Of a stretch of 64,000 nt of DNA, positions 22,282 through 33,497 are shown piece after piece (within the stretch, counting starts at the first letter, position 1; every line of letters begins with the position of its first letter). The stretch comes from Artemia franciscana (Eukaryota > Arthropoda > Branchiopoda > Anostraca > Artemiidae). The translations under genes and the position numbers were made by a program. Below the pieces are notes generated by a model. That model was not told the DNA's origin, made no database searches, and saw only the letters and a program-made list of their open reading frames with translations. The stretch covers positions 37,378,867 to 37,442,866 of the forward strand of contig NC_088868.1 in NCBI RefSeq assembly GCF_032884065.1. Reading direction: 5' to 3'.

Positions 22282-22506
22282 TTATTCCTTTTCAAGATGA
22301 GCTGCCTTCGAATCAAAACACTTAGGAAAAAATAGATCTACCATTTCACCTTTTAAATCAATGGTAACAACGAGTCTATTTCCATATTTAGTTGTAACAT
22401 ATTTCATACCTGTAATCATGTATTCCATTCCAATGTCTAAATCGTCTTTCCTAGTAGTTCGATTATAGTAAATTATAATTTTCATTTTGCTTAAAAGGTT
22501 CTCCAT
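22282..22506 (-). CDS. Small ORF of unknown function
   Basis: A 74-codon minus ORF from an ATG at 22506. Its central part alternates hydrophobic and polar residues (IGMEYMITGMKYVTTKYGNR, then LVVTIDLK and VDLFFPKCF). This looks like a chain of beta strands ending in a FFPKxF segment, and it is more protein-like than the chance ORFs nearby. I do not recognise the family; an OB-fold-like small protein is a guess from the pattern only. No intron or promoter evidence. It may be a remnant of a mobile element together with the next ORF. Confidence 0.3.
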   Translation of the reverse strand: MENLLSKMKIIIYYNRTTRKDDLDIGMEYMITGMKYVTTKYGNRLVVTIDLKGEMVDLFFPKCFDSKAAHLEKE

Positions 22507-22649
22507 TTATTAATTGCTTATTCTATTAAACAAAATTACAAATCAAAAACACTTTACATATTAAAATATAATTTGCTATCGATGACTTACATGATTGCTT
22601 TTCTTTCTGAAAATATAACGCAGTAAATGTTATATGGATTAGCAGGTAG

Positions 22650-22958
22650 GTCTAATTGATCTAATAAAAGTTTAATTTCTATACAAGCATTTGATCCATA
22701 TCAAAATCCGATAAAAATTTGGTTCGTGCTTTGAAACATACAAACAAAATAAGGGTTATTCTGTTTTAAAATGATTGTAACAAACAATTGTTCCACTATC
22801 AACATTTTTGGCTTATATCCTAATTGTGAAAATTGTTGATTTGTGTTAGAGCAATCTTCATTAGCATTGCTGAAATCAATATTCAAATCTTCTCGTGGAT
22901 ATTTATACCCACTTACTCTCACTTCAATTGTATCAGTGTTCATATGGTCACTTACCAT
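22650..22958 (-). CDS. Unknown ORF, possible partner of the downstream small ORF
   Basis: An 85-codon minus ORF (22958-22701) starts MVSDHMNTDTIEVRVSGYKY. After one stop the frame continues as YGSNACIEIKLLLDQLDLPA and then NIYCVIFSERKA. The composition is not low-complexity and the reading extends through the stop, so it looks like a once-coding sequence. I do not recognise it. It lies 150 bases upstream of the 74-codon ORF on the same strand. Confidence 0.3.
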
Positions 22959-23654
22959 ATTGTTTTGCGTATAACTGTTATATTTTTCTGATTTTTTAGA
23001 TACAAAAACCAGCGTTCTCTAAAAAGTATCAAGGGTAGTAAACATAAAGAAGAATATCCCTCAGGCTTGGCTATTTTTTAAGATTTAGAATTTGTATTAA
23101 TAAGAATAGCTCCTAGTTGATGGCAGACATTGCCAAAGTGATTAAAAGTTGTTTGCAACGAAAATCCTAAATCGTCAAGATAAGAAATCCAATACCACAT
23201 TATACAATTAATGAATTGCGGTCATTTTCTAAACCCAATAATTTAAAGATTTTTGGTAAGAAACTTAAAATATTCAATACCATCAATGATCATCTTAATA
23301 ATGACATATCAATATGCGACCATTTTATTCAATGGTCACGAAATGTTAAAAAAAAGCCAAACAGCAGTATTACTATAATATTGAACCCGTATTAAAAGTA
23401 AAATCAGAGAATGAAATAAAAAAAAAGAATAAAATTATTTCAGATTTAAAGCTTCACAAAATAAATATATTACTTAACTTAAATTAAAAAAAATCATAAC
23501 AGATTTCACGTGCTAGAATTTATAATGAAATGTAGAATAGAATAAAAAGTTTTTTAATAGTCAAAAAGAAATAAATAAAAAGGATGTTGAGAAAAATCGA
23601 AATTTTATTAGAGATGTAACTGGTAGAGAGATTGTTAAAAAAAAACCAAAAAAC
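22959..23654. other. Unassigned stretch
   Basis: A broken minus-strand reading around 23.1-23.2 kb (LDDLGFSLQTTFNHFGNVCH) suggests it may extend the unknown coding remnant at 22.3-22.96 kb. Otherwise A-rich without features. Confidence 0.3.
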
Positions 23655-24289
23655 ATTAAATAAAAAAACAAGTTTTTTCTACTGAAAGTAAAGAGCGACA
23701 TTAAAACCCAAAACGAACAGAAAATACTTCGTATATGAAAGAGGCTGCTTCCTCATCAACGCCCCACTCTTTACACTAAAGTTTGACTCTTTATCTCAAT
23801 TCTTTTTTTATCAGTCAAAAACTGCTCAAGAGTGAGCCCTCTTGCGACATTCTAGGACAACTGGGTCAATATGATCACCCCGAGGAAAAAAAACAAAAAA
23901 AGCAAAAAAAACAAGAAAAAAACAATTAAACACGCATCCGTGATATGCCTTCTGGCAAAAAATACAAAATTCCCACTTTTTGTAGATAGAAGCTTGAAAC
24001 TTCTACAGTGGGGCTATCTGATACGCTGAATCTGATGGTGTGATTTTTGTTAAGATTCTATGACTTCTAGGGGGCGTCTCCCCCTATTTTCTAAAATAAC
24101 GCAAATTTTCTCAGGCTCGTAACTTTTGATGGGTAAGATTAAACTTGATGAAACTTATATATTTGAAATCAGCATTAAAATGCAATTCCTTTTATGTAGG
24201 TATTGGTATCAAAATTCCATTTTTTAGATTTTTGGTTACTGTTGAGCCGGGTCGCTCCTTACTACAGTTCGTTACCACGAACTGTTTGA
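23655..24289 (-). repeat. FB-family element, internally deleted
   Basis: The 5' hairpin is at 24284-24265 (CAGTTCGT...ACGAACTG on the minus strand). The body runs down to ~23840 and then jumps directly to half of the terminal palindrome (23800-23655). About 1 kb of the full element is missing. Confidence 0.85.
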
Positions 24290-24407
24290 TACAGACAAAA
24301 TAAAGCTGAGGTAAGGATGATGGAACTGTTTTGAAAATTTGTTTATTTTGGTTTTATTGATTTTATCGTTTTGAAGTTTTTTCTTCTAATATATTTTTGT
24401 ATTGCTA

Positions 24408-24440
24408 AGGTCGGCCCTTGGAAATAGGGCCGAAATATTC
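24408..24440 (+). ncRNA. GAAA-flanked hairpin, weak hammerhead-like remnant
   Basis: Stem CGGCCC/GGGCCG (24412-24417 with 24427-24432) runs into GAAATATTC. The same layout occurs at 63768-63803, where a full CTGATGA box precedes the stem. Here that box reads CTAAGGT, so self-cleavage is not expected. Confidence 0.25.
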
Positions 24441-24499
24441 ATTCTAATTTGCTTCCCTCTGTCTTGAGAAATTCCCTATTGTTCTTCTTGTTTTTGGTG

Positions 24500-25560
24500 T
24501 TTGGTATAAAACTCAAAGGTGGCTCATTTTATTGGTAATTGAAAGTTCTAATTACCCTTTTAAGTTTCATAAAACGTTATTGGTTGGTATATGCCCCCTC
24601 ACCACTCCCTCTTTTCCGAAAATGGATATAATCAAAATTTAGTAAACCCATTTTGTCTGACAACTACTTCTGGGTTAAATTACCTCCCCTTCCTCCCAAA
24701 GACCAGGGAAGGGTTGTATTTTATGCCCTTGAGGTATATAAAATTTTCATGGAAGAGATGGTTGTATAAACTTTGAAAGGGACTCAAATTATTATAAAAT
24801 TAAAGTTCTAGTTTTCTTTTTAAGAGTCAAAAGCGATCTAATGGCAAATAGCCTCCTCCCCAACAGGCCTTAAGGCACAAGGCACCGATATTTTTGTTCT
24901 CGGGGGCACTTCATTTGGTAGGGATGGTCGTATCATTTTTAGAGGGAGTCCATTCTATTTTAAAATCGGTAATTATAGTATACTTTTTAGGAGTCCAAAG
25001 TGATCGAAGGGCAATTATACCCCCGAGCTCTTTTTCCCGAAATGCATCCAATAAAAATTTTAAAATAGTTCAAAGATCAGATCAAAGAAAAATTCCGGGG
25101 CAGAGAAAAATTCCAAGGGGCTGACATTTTAAGTAATGCCATGGGGACCTATATAGTTCTTATGGAGAGGCTGCTTGTGTAAGCTTAATAGGGATTCATT
25201 TGACTGAAAAATGATAATTCTAGCTCACTTTCTAAAATTCAAAAGAGAGCCGAGGCCAGAATACCCCACCCATATTCTGTTTCGCCCAAACCCATTCTAT
25301 AAAAATTTGTATGTACACATTTTATTAAAAATAATTCAAACATCAAAACTTCGGGGTGGACAAACCCACAGAGTCCAGTGGCAAGTGACATCAGTTTTGC
25401 CAGGGTGGTACAGGAGGATTTTATGTAGAGAGTGGTTGTACAAAACTCAAAGGTAGCTCATTGGATTGGATATTAATAGTTGCTGTCACATTTTTAAGTG
25501 ACCACAGGGCATATCTCCTCCACCCATACACCCTCTTTATCTTAAATGCATTCGTTCAAT
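24500..25560. repeat. Degenerate tandem array, ~250-260 bp units
   Basis: Unit landmarks like AAACTCAAAGGTGGCTC, followed by TTCTAATT...TTTTTAAG, occur near 24508, 24768, ~24935, ~25183 and 25442. Each is followed by a C-rich run (CCCCCTC..CCC) and TTTTCCCGAAATG-like text. ORFs here (24591-24776, 25211-25456) follow the repeat and are not conserved. Confidence 0.6.
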
Positions 25561-26886
25561 TTGATATACGGAATTTCTTTAAATTGTTAAACGAACAGAT
25601 AACAAAACTTCAGGATCAAAATACCCACCCAAAATGTTAGTGTTGCTAATGTCTATTTTGGCACTTAGAGATTCAGGAGTGACTGTAAATATAATGAATA
25701 TTATTTTACTCAATAAATTCTTGGTATCTATCAAACGACGAAGGAGCACAGCATGCCTGAGCTTACCAAGCATATCAAGATTCTATTTAGACGGTAATGG
25801 ATCCAATTTTATAATATGCAAATATTTCCCATCTGAAGCGATAATAACGTAAAATTTCTTAAGGATAACTAGAGAGCTATTGGTTGTAGCATATATTAGG
25901 TTTTTAACAGTTCGGAAAGGAAAACAAATGTAAATACTATGCGAAGCTGATAAGTAAAAGCAAAATAGGGAAGATGCAGGAACACAGAGATGAACAAATT
26001 AAGGACATAGATAAATCATGGAATAACATAATAAATTTCGAAGTCGGTAACAAGGCAAAAGAGAGCTCTATTTTAAATTAAATTGAAAATAATGCCAAGG
26101 AAAAAAATTAAGTATTTTCCGAACGCAAGACAAAAATTACTCCTAAGGCAAAACAAATACTTCAAATTATATGGTGCTGGTGCCAACTAACAATAAAGGG
26201 AAAATATGGGTTGTATAATCGTTGGATGAAACCTACAAAGATTTATTGTATTGAAAACAAATCATGAATTAATAAAAACAGGGAAGGTTATCTATAGTCA
26301 GCAAACCTCTACAGAAAAGAAACTGCGATTAAAAAAAGGGGGACTTCTTTAGTTGATATTCTAGTGATATCCAAAAAAGATATAGACCAATGAAAAATTT
26401 AGGAAACAAATTGAATTCACAACATCAATACTAAAAATAAAAATATACCCCCTTTCCAAAACCCAGTTTATGGGAATATTTGATTTAGACCACATTCCGG
26501 ATATTACGTTGAAAAAAATTAAGTGAGCTATTATAAAATTTCAGGGATGTATTTGGCATTGGTTTAGTTTCAATTTGTTACTGTGCTATTCAAACTGCAG
26601 GATTAACTGTAGCAAAAATGCTTTACCGTATCCCACACAAATATAAAAACTGGCTAATAAATTGAATTATTCAAAAAAAAGAAAAAACAATATTATACTT
26701 TTTAGTGGGAGCCCTACTCTTACCCCAGAATTTTAGCTCCAAAGAAGAACCATAACCTCAGATTATTCGAAGACAATAATGCCTTAAACAAGCAGGTAGT
26801 CAGTGACAAATTTCCTCTGCCTAGAATAGATTAAACTTTGGATTCAATCTCAAATACGAACAAAGTATTTATTTTCTTAGAATTAT
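25561..26886. other. Unassigned stretch, possibly decayed retroelement
   Basis: The + strand near 25.93-26.35 kb has a charged broken reading (KIGKMQEHRDEQI-like, later KGKYGLYNRWMKPTK). This could be a retroelement linker, but no catalytic motif is visible. No gene is called. Confidence 0.3.
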
Positions 26887-26986
26887 NNNNNNNNNNNNNN
26901 NNNNNNNNNNNNNNNNNNNNNNNNNNNNNNNNNNNNNNNNNNNNNNNNNNNNNNNNNNNNNNNNNNNNNNNNNNNNNNNNNNNNNN
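26887..26986. other. Assembly gap (100 N)
   Basis: Exactly 100 N. Sequence resumes inside a Helitron 5' end (AGTTGTCTGTGTGTG), so the terminus of that element is hidden. Confidence 0.99.
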
Positions 26987-27011
26987 AGTTGTCTGTGTGT
27001 GTTGTGTCGAG

Positions 27012-27112
27012 TGACGTCATGTTTGTGTGTCGACTGACGTCATGTTTGTCGACTGACGTCATTATAAGGATTGAGCTGTATGCGTCATGAAGTTGTTTGT
27101 CGACTGACGTCA
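27012..27112. promoter_or_regulatory. Cluster of four CRE-like palindromes
   Basis: Perfect TGACGTCA occurs at 27012-27019, 27035-27042, 27054-27061 and 27105-27112, mostly inside a TGACGTCATGTTTGT unit. TGACGTCA is the CREB/ATF consensus. Whether it is bound here is unknown. Other Helitrons in the window carry it at the same relative place. Confidence 0.5.
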
Positions 27113-27139
27113 TGTTTGTCAACTGATGAAATTACATAC

Positions 27140-27490
27140 CGGGACACAAATGACGACCGGGACACAGGGAATATAAATGACGACCGGGAACCTCAAAGAG
27201 TAATTACAGACTGGGACACCCGGACACAAATCACGACCGGGACACAGGGACACAACTACAACGGGGACGCCGGGGGCACAGGCGGGATATATAAATGACG
27301 ACCGGGACACAGGGATTGTTCGAATAGAAATTACAGACCGGGACACCGGGACACAAATGACGACGGGGACACCAGAACACAGGGAATATAAATGAGGACC
27401 GGGACACTCAAAGAGAAATTACAAACTGGGACACCGGGACACAAATGACGACCGGGACACAGGGAATATAAATGACGACCGGGACACAGC
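27140..27490. repeat. GGGACAC minisatellite
   Basis: Repeated ATGACGACCGGGACAC joined by AGGGAATATAA or AAAT linkers. The inverted counterpart lies at 28440-28850 in Helitron 2. ORFs through it (27071-27609) are repeat translations. Confidence 0.9.
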
Positions 27491-27655
27491 GACACATCAT
27501 TAGAGTAATGAGGCATAGATCTGAATACGGATTGCTTTTCCCATGGACAATTATATGTTGCATGTTCAAGAGTCAGTAAACCTGACAATCTATTTATATG
27601 CACAGACAATGGGACAGCGAAGAATGTTGTATATTTGCATGTTTTACGTAGTTAA

Positions 27656-27658
<3 letters not shown>

Positions 27659-27724
<66 letters not shown>
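27659..27724. repeat. (AT)n microsatellite
   Basis: Uninterrupted AT dinucleotide array inside Helitron 1, between the helicase scrap and the GC-rich 3' end. Confidence 0.98.
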
Positions 27725-27726
<2 letters not shown>

Positions 27727-27876
27727 ATTCACAGGTGGGAAACAGGGACACAACTACAATGGCGCGTAACTAATATGGCGCGTGACGACTTACGCGCGCG
27801 GGGGGGCTTGGGGGGGGGCGCAAAGCGCCCCACCAACTAGGTGTTGGGGTGGCATGAAGCGCCACCCCAACAGCTA

Positions 27877-27983
<107 letters not shown>

Positions 27984-28101
27984 CCAACACCTAGTTGGTG
28001 GGGGCGCTTCGCGCCCCCCCAAGCCCCCCCGCGCGCGTAAGTCGTTACGCGCCATAATAGTTACGCGCCATTGTAGTTGTGTCCCTATGTCCCACCTGTG
28101 A

Positions 28102-28236
<135 letters not shown>

Positions 28237-28244
28237 GGTTTTAA

Positions 28245-28430
28245 CTACGTAAAACTTGCGAATATACAACATTCTTTGCTGTCCCATTGTCTTTGCATAT
28301 AAATAGATTGTCAGGTTTACCGACTCTTGAACATGCAACATATAATGGTCCATGGGAAAACAATCTGTATTCAGATCTATACCTCATGATTCTAATGATT
28401 GCCCTTGAGCTTTGTTGATGGTGATTGCTA
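28245..28430 (-). pseudogene. PIF1-type Helitron helicase C-terminus, scrap
   Basis: The minus strand reads LAITINKAQGQSLE, then [24 protein letters not shown] across two frames, ending in [10 protein letters not shown] and a stop. This is the final motif region (QG.SL, VACSRV) of PIF1-like helicases. The mirrored scrap on the + strand is at 27486-27650. Confidence 0.85.
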
Positions 28431-28579
28431 ATCGACCATTCCCTGTCCCGGTGTCCCGGTCGTCATTTACATCCCCCTGTTTCCCCCGGTGTCCCCGTTG
28501 TAGTTGTGTCCCTGTGTCCCGGTCGTCATTTATATTCCCTGTGTCCCGGTCGTCATTTGTATCCCGGTGTCCCGGTCTG

Positions 28580-30050
28580 TATATACATTCGTTTTTTAGT
28601 TTTGTTTTTCTCCTTTATTTTTTTCCTTTTTTTTTCTTTTTTAGCTTATTTAGATTTTTAGATTTTTTAGTTTTTTTATTAGTTTTTAGTTTTTTTTTTC
28701 TTTTTAGTTTTTTTGTCCCGGTCGTCATTTATATCCCCCTGTTTCCCCCGGTGTCCCCGTTGTAGTTGTGTCCCTGTGTCCCGGTCGTCATTTATATTCC
28801 CTGTGTCCCGGTCATCATTTGTATCCCGGTGTACCGGTCTGTATATACATTCGTTTTTTAGTTTTGTTTTTCTCCTTTATTTTTTTCCTTTTTTTTCTTT
28901 TTTAGTTTATTTAGATTTTTAGATTTTTTAGTTTTTTTATTAGTTTTTAGTTTTTTTTTTCTTTTTAGTTTTTTTGTAGTTTTTACCTTCTTTTTAGTTT
29001 TGTTAATTTTTTTTTTTACTTATGTCCTGGTCGTCATTTATACTCCCTGTGTCCCGGTGCTTTGTTGATTGCTAATCGAACATTCCTTTTGTCCTGGTCG
29101 CTTTCTCTTTGAGTGTCGTCATTTATTTTTTTCTTTTTTAGTTCTTTTAGTTTTTACCTTTTTTAGTTTTTTTTAGTTTTTTAGATGAAAATTTTTTTTA
29201 GTTTTTTCCTTTTTTTCTTTTTAGTTTTTTATTGGTTTTTACCTTTATGTTAGCTTATTTTTCAGTTTTTTCCTTTTTTTTTAGTTTTTTTTTATTTTTT
29301 ATTTTTTTTAGTTTTTTACCTTTTTTTAGTTTTTTTAGTTTTTTTAGTTTTTTAGCTTTTTTACTTTTTTTATTAGTTTTTAGTTTTTTTGTAGTTTTTG
29401 CCTTTTTTTAGTTTTTTCAGTTTTTTTTTTTAGTTTTTTATTGGTTTTTACCTTTATTTTAGCTTATTTTTCAGTTTTTTCCTTTTTTTTAGTTTTTTTT
29501 AGTTTTTAGTTTTTTTAGTTTTTTACCTTTTTTTAGTTTTTTTAGTTTTTTTAGTTTTTTAGCTTTTTTATTTTTTTTATTAGTTTTTAGTTTTTTTTGT
29601 AGTTTTTGCCTTTTTTTTAGTTTTTTTAGTTTTTTAGCTTTTTTATTAGTTTTTAGTTTTTTTTTGTAGTTTTTGCCTTTTTTTTAGTTTTTTCAATTTT
29701 TTTTTTAGTTTTTTATTGGTTTTTACCTTTATTTTAGCTTATTTTTCAGTTTTTTCCTTTTTTTTAGTTTTTTTTTAGTTTTTAGTTTTTTTAGTTTTTT
29801 ACCTTTTTTTAGTTTTCTTAGTTTTTTTGGTTTTTTTAGCTTTTTTATTTTTTTTATTAGTTTTTAGTTTTTTTTGTAGTTTTTGCCTTTTTTTAGTTTT
29901 TTTAGTTTTTTAGCTTTTTTATTAGTTTTTAGTTTTTTTTGTAGTTTTTGCCTTTTTTTAGTTTTTTTAGTTTTTTAGCTTTTTTATTTTTTTTATTAGT
30001 TTTTAGTTTTTTTTGTAGTTTTTGCCTTTTTTTAGTTTTTTCAGTTTTGA
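28580..30050. repeat. T-rich TTTTTTAGTTTTT tract
   Basis: About 1.45 kb of degenerate repeats built from TTTTTTAGTTTTT, TTTTTACCTTT, TTATTAGTTTTTAG and similar. The same text lies in Helitron 3 (39590-40010) and, on the other strand, at 43690-44090. Low complexity; no gene. Confidence 0.95.
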
Positions 30051-30128
30051 CGTCACCTGATCCAGTTTTTTCAGGTGACGTCACCTGATCCATCCACAGA
30101 CAGACAGACAACTTATTTTTATATATAT

Positions 30129-30131
<3 letters not shown>

Positions 30132-30174
<43 letters not shown>

Positions 30175-30218
30175 CATGTTATATAACATATTATATATAT
30201 TATATAATATATATAATA
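30132..30218. repeat. TA-rich target of Helitron 2
   Basis: TA repeats with ATATAA variants between the Helitron 2 5' end and LINE-A copy 1. Helitrons here repeatedly sit next to TA runs. Confidence 0.8.
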
Positions 30219-31730
30219 GCGGTGGTGAGGCTACAGCACCTTGTCGAATACCTTTATGTACGAGGATGGAACCGTCAATTAAGTCAGAGTTTTTACCAGA
30301 AAGTGACTTGGCCTTTACATTTAATCTCTGATACATGTTTCAAAGGGTAGCTATTAGAGAACTGTTGATACCACGAAGTAGAGCAGCTGGTAAAAGTTGC
30401 CGGTGGATTCCAGATTATAAAGCTCTGCTGATATCATGGGTGGTAAGAAACAGTGGATCCTCAGACGAGGCGGTCTCGGGTATAACATTTGCAAGGATAG
30501 AGTGGATGTGCTCACGGCTAAGACCGTTTTTAAAACCGAACTCATTTTCTGGCGTGGAGCAAGTCTGACTGAACACATTGATCACAAGGGATTCCATTAG
30601 CTTGCACAATACAGGAGAAACAATAATTGGGCGGTACGACAGGCAATCGGTGCTATCTTTACCCTTTTTGCAAACAGGTGTATGATCCCGGTACAAAAAG
30701 CATCCGGAACTTGCTCAGAACTGAAAATCATTTGATAGAGTAGTTCTAAATGATTTATAAAGGACGGAGACGCGTGAACGAGATGCATACCACATAACTC
30801 ATCAGTGCCACTAGAATGTTTCTTCTTCAGTTTCAGTATCACGTCGCGAAATTTCTGGGTTTTCACGACAAGCCCAACATCACAACTGTGGGACTCGAGG
30901 GCCTGATCAAGCTCTAGGTTGAACTTTCTTTCGGGATTATCATTCGGAGCAGCGAACTCCCTGTTGAAGTGTTTTACCAGATCATCGTCAGTAAGAGCAG
31001 CTTGATTAAGCGGCACAAAACCGGCCTTCCACTTTACAAACTTCCAAAAGGCTATTGGATCATTGTGAAGAGACTGGCTATGCATATCAATTACGTTTGC
31101 TCTATATTTGGCAAGTTTCTTGGCTAACTGACGCTTTGCAAATACGCAAACTTGGTTGGTTACTCCGTGCTTAGGCCAACTGCAATCCGTCCATAGTCGG
31201 AGCCAGAACTCGGACCTTTAACAAACTAGCACTAGATTAGGGTTCAGGACCATGAAACTACTTCCAAACCAATGCAAATGCGACGAGAAGGCACTGCCGC
31301 AAGTTCAACACAACGAAGATCGTGCGTTATTTCACTAGAGTAGACATTTAAGAGGATTTGTTTCTCTTCTTTGGGTTGACTGAATGGCCGCTGGAGTAAC
31401 TGGAAGGGTATCTCGATTTTCGAAAGCGTATTGTCTAGCACTGTAGCGTATAAGATTTTATTGGTCTTATTCCACTCCTTCTTTACTGAGGGTTTTCAAT
31501 TCTTACCGCGGTTTTGAGACTTGGAACTATCGGTTACAAAACTGTTCAGGATTGGGAAATGATCAGAAGCACCAAAAGAAAAATTGACATGGCATGGTTC
31601 AGGGGGAGGAAACACAGGAGAACAAAGCATAAAGTCCAAGTATGATGTTGCACCAGAATTATGGATATAAGTGAAGGGAGAGTCATTGTCAATTTGTCAA
31701 GTCGTATGTATGTGTGTATATTTATTTCCC
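30219..31730 (-). mobile_element. LINE-A non-LTR retrotransposon, copy 1 (partial ORF2)
   Basis: Minus-strand order. The endonuclease end is at ~31.69-31.55 kb (FTYIHNSGATSYLDFMLCSP, then ASDHFPILN). The linker is 31441-31086. 31085-30597 gives KHSSGTDELCGMHLVH. After a frameshift, LSYRPIIVSPVLCKLMESLV (the YRPI box) and NEFGFKNGLS follow, then at ~30.25 kb KGIRQGAVASPPLLY, the RQGxxxSP box. It stops there, cut by the TA run and Helitron 2. The same family as the 32-37 kb copy. Confidence 0.85.
30597..31085 (-). pseudogene. LINE-A RT N-terminal segment
   Basis: A 162-codon stretch contains LNQAALTDDDLVKHFNREFA and KFRDVILKLKKKHSSGTDEL. It continues to FINHLELLYQMIFSSEQVPD and CTGIIHLFAK. These match the pre-palm blocks (KSxGxD...L...G.iP..w..g.i.Pi.K) of LINE RTs. 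The last residues run into a frameshift, and the sequence resumes in the overlapping frame at 30696. Confidence 0.8.
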
Positions 31731-32017
31731 ATTAAAAGAAACAGATGGAGTATAAGATAAAAAAAGCAAAAAACACACTACAAAAGAATACACACACAAG
31801 AAAAATGAAGAACAAATGGATATTTAACTACAAAAAACAAAACCTATTGCCTCAAAATAATTGCCCAAGGATGAGTAACAATATTAGAGTTATTATTAGA
31901 GTTATATCTGACGACCTGGGCTATGATCGTTTCATTAGGGTCGATAATTCCATATCGACTTGTCACAATGCGGTTACTTGTAAATGGTGGAAGCCGTAAG
32001 AGGTACTTCGTATATTT
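31731..32017 (-). other. Probable LINE-A 3' untranslated region
   Basis: No ORF. On the minus strand it ends GGGAAATAAATATACACACA, which could hold a polyadenylation signal for the LINE at 32-37 kb, but the junction is uncertain. Confidence 0.35.
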
Positions 32018-32338
32018 TTAATTTATAGTCCGCAATTCTTTCTTATCTTCCTTTTGGATTATCCTCCAAAAGGGACTTAAATACAGATAATGGGGTAGTG
32101 CCATTGTATTGTACAGATGGGCCAAAATCCGCCGATCGAACTGACGCTTATAAACTACAACACTGCTATACGCTAAAGAGGTCCGTTTCTCCAGATGACT
32201 CTGAAAGAGATGACGCGTTTCAAGCATAGACCGACCAATAGGGATCCCCAAATAAACTATGTGTTCGGCAAGCCGAACAGTAGCACCACCCAGCCTTACA
32301 TCAACAGCAGACCCTTGCTTAGCATTAATCAACATCAT
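32018..32338 (-). pseudogene. LINE-A RT C-terminal fragment
   Basis: The 106-codon reading begins MMLINAKQGSAVDVRLGGAT. It continues HIVYLGIPIGRSMLETRHLF (the YLGxxI motif), then AHLYNTMALPHYLYLSPFWR. It is cut at KELRTIN near 32028. The second copy at 34.6-35.0 kb continues past the equivalent point. Confidence 0.8.
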
Positions 32339-32639
32339 ATCTCATTTCTCCTCATTAAACTGAAGGCCTATTTTTCTAAATTCTACTTGAAACTGGATAA
32401 AATTCTCCTCTAAACCGCGAAGGAGGCGGCTCTGATTAAGTACATCCTCTGCACAGCTTATTAACGATAGATCAATTCCTCTCAGAATGCATGTCAGATC
32501 TGACTTAGACTGCGATTTGACGATGCAGTTGTTAAATGCAGATCATCGATGCCGGGCGAGGTGGAAACGCCTGATTCCCGCCACAAGTACAAGTACAAGT
32601 ACCGGGTTATTTGTCAGGTTTGGTGTTTCCGGTAGCTTA

Positions 32640-33497
32640 AGCTCAGCTTTTAAATTTTGATAAAAATCATATAAAAGTTTAACATACATGGGTCAACATC
32701 TGCTAGGCCCATATCTAAAATAATCTGCTCATGAATTAGTGAATCGAAGGCCCTTTTAACATCATGTGCGGCGAGAGCTATGCTCTCACCGCTTTTCTCA
32801 GCATCTATCAAGGCTGAAACAAGAGCAGAAAGAGCGTGGCCAAAACCTAGACTAGGCTGAAAACCGAACGGATGGTCTGGAACTGTGCATTTTGGCCGCA
32901 GTTCATCAACAATAAGTGCCTCAAATGACTTGCAAACAACTGTAGCCAAAGTTATATGTCGAAATGACGAGGACTGGCAAAGTGGCTTTCCCTTTTTAGG
33001 CACAGGTGTTAGTATTCCTATTGAAAAAGAATCAGGCACAATACCCATGCTAAGAATCATTTGAAAAAGAATGGCAAGGTGCTCAAGGAACATCTCGCTG
33101 CAAAACAGCAGTTGCTGAATTCATATACTATCACAACCACGCTATTTCTTTTTTTTAGTTTTCTAATAGCAGTACGGATAGAACACCTCGTAATTATAAC
33201 ACCTAGACTGTTTTCTTCTTGCTTACGTGAGAAGAAATCATCCAGTTTCACACCGAAACTTTTTTGTAGCCGGATATCAGGAGCCGAAAATTCATTTCTA
33301 TAATGCTGAACCCAATTATCTCGAGATATTGAGGTCATTGTTACATGAGATCTTTCTTTAAACAATGAAGACCATAGTTTGTTCGGGTGGGTAAGGACAG
33401 CCTGAGATGAAGAACGAACAATTGCACTACGGTGTAGTGAAAGTTCTTTCGCGAATTTACGTTTACAGGGTTCGGACAGGTTGGTTCGTTTCAAATT
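32640..33497 (-). pseudogene. LINE-A ORF2 reverse transcriptase, N-terminal and palm part
   Basis: 33494-33057 holds the linker (HYRNEFSAPDIRLQKSFGVK, then IRKLKKRNS). 33093-32650 holds FQMILSMGIVPDSFSIGILT and PVPKKGKPLCQSSSFRHITL (RT motif 1-2). FGFQPSLGFGHALSALVSAL and IALAAHDVKRAFDSLIHEQI are the DxxxAFDxxxH palm block, with first catalytic Asp near residue 112. After 32640 the frame is lost in decayed sequence where the xADD box should be. Confidence 0.85.

Noticed and set aside
24591-25456. Several + strand ORFs starting MPPHHSLFSE and similar
   Set aside because: They track a degenerate tandem repeat and are not conserved from unit to unit.
27140-27490. Regular spaced repeats resembling a CRISPR array
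   Set aside because: Units and linkers are both repetitive and variable in length, the host is eukaryotic, and the array is a Helitron minisatellite.
28412-28922. ORFs with alternating CPGRHLYSL and phenylalanine-rich runs
   Set aside because: Translations of the minisatellite and T-rich tract of Helitron 2.
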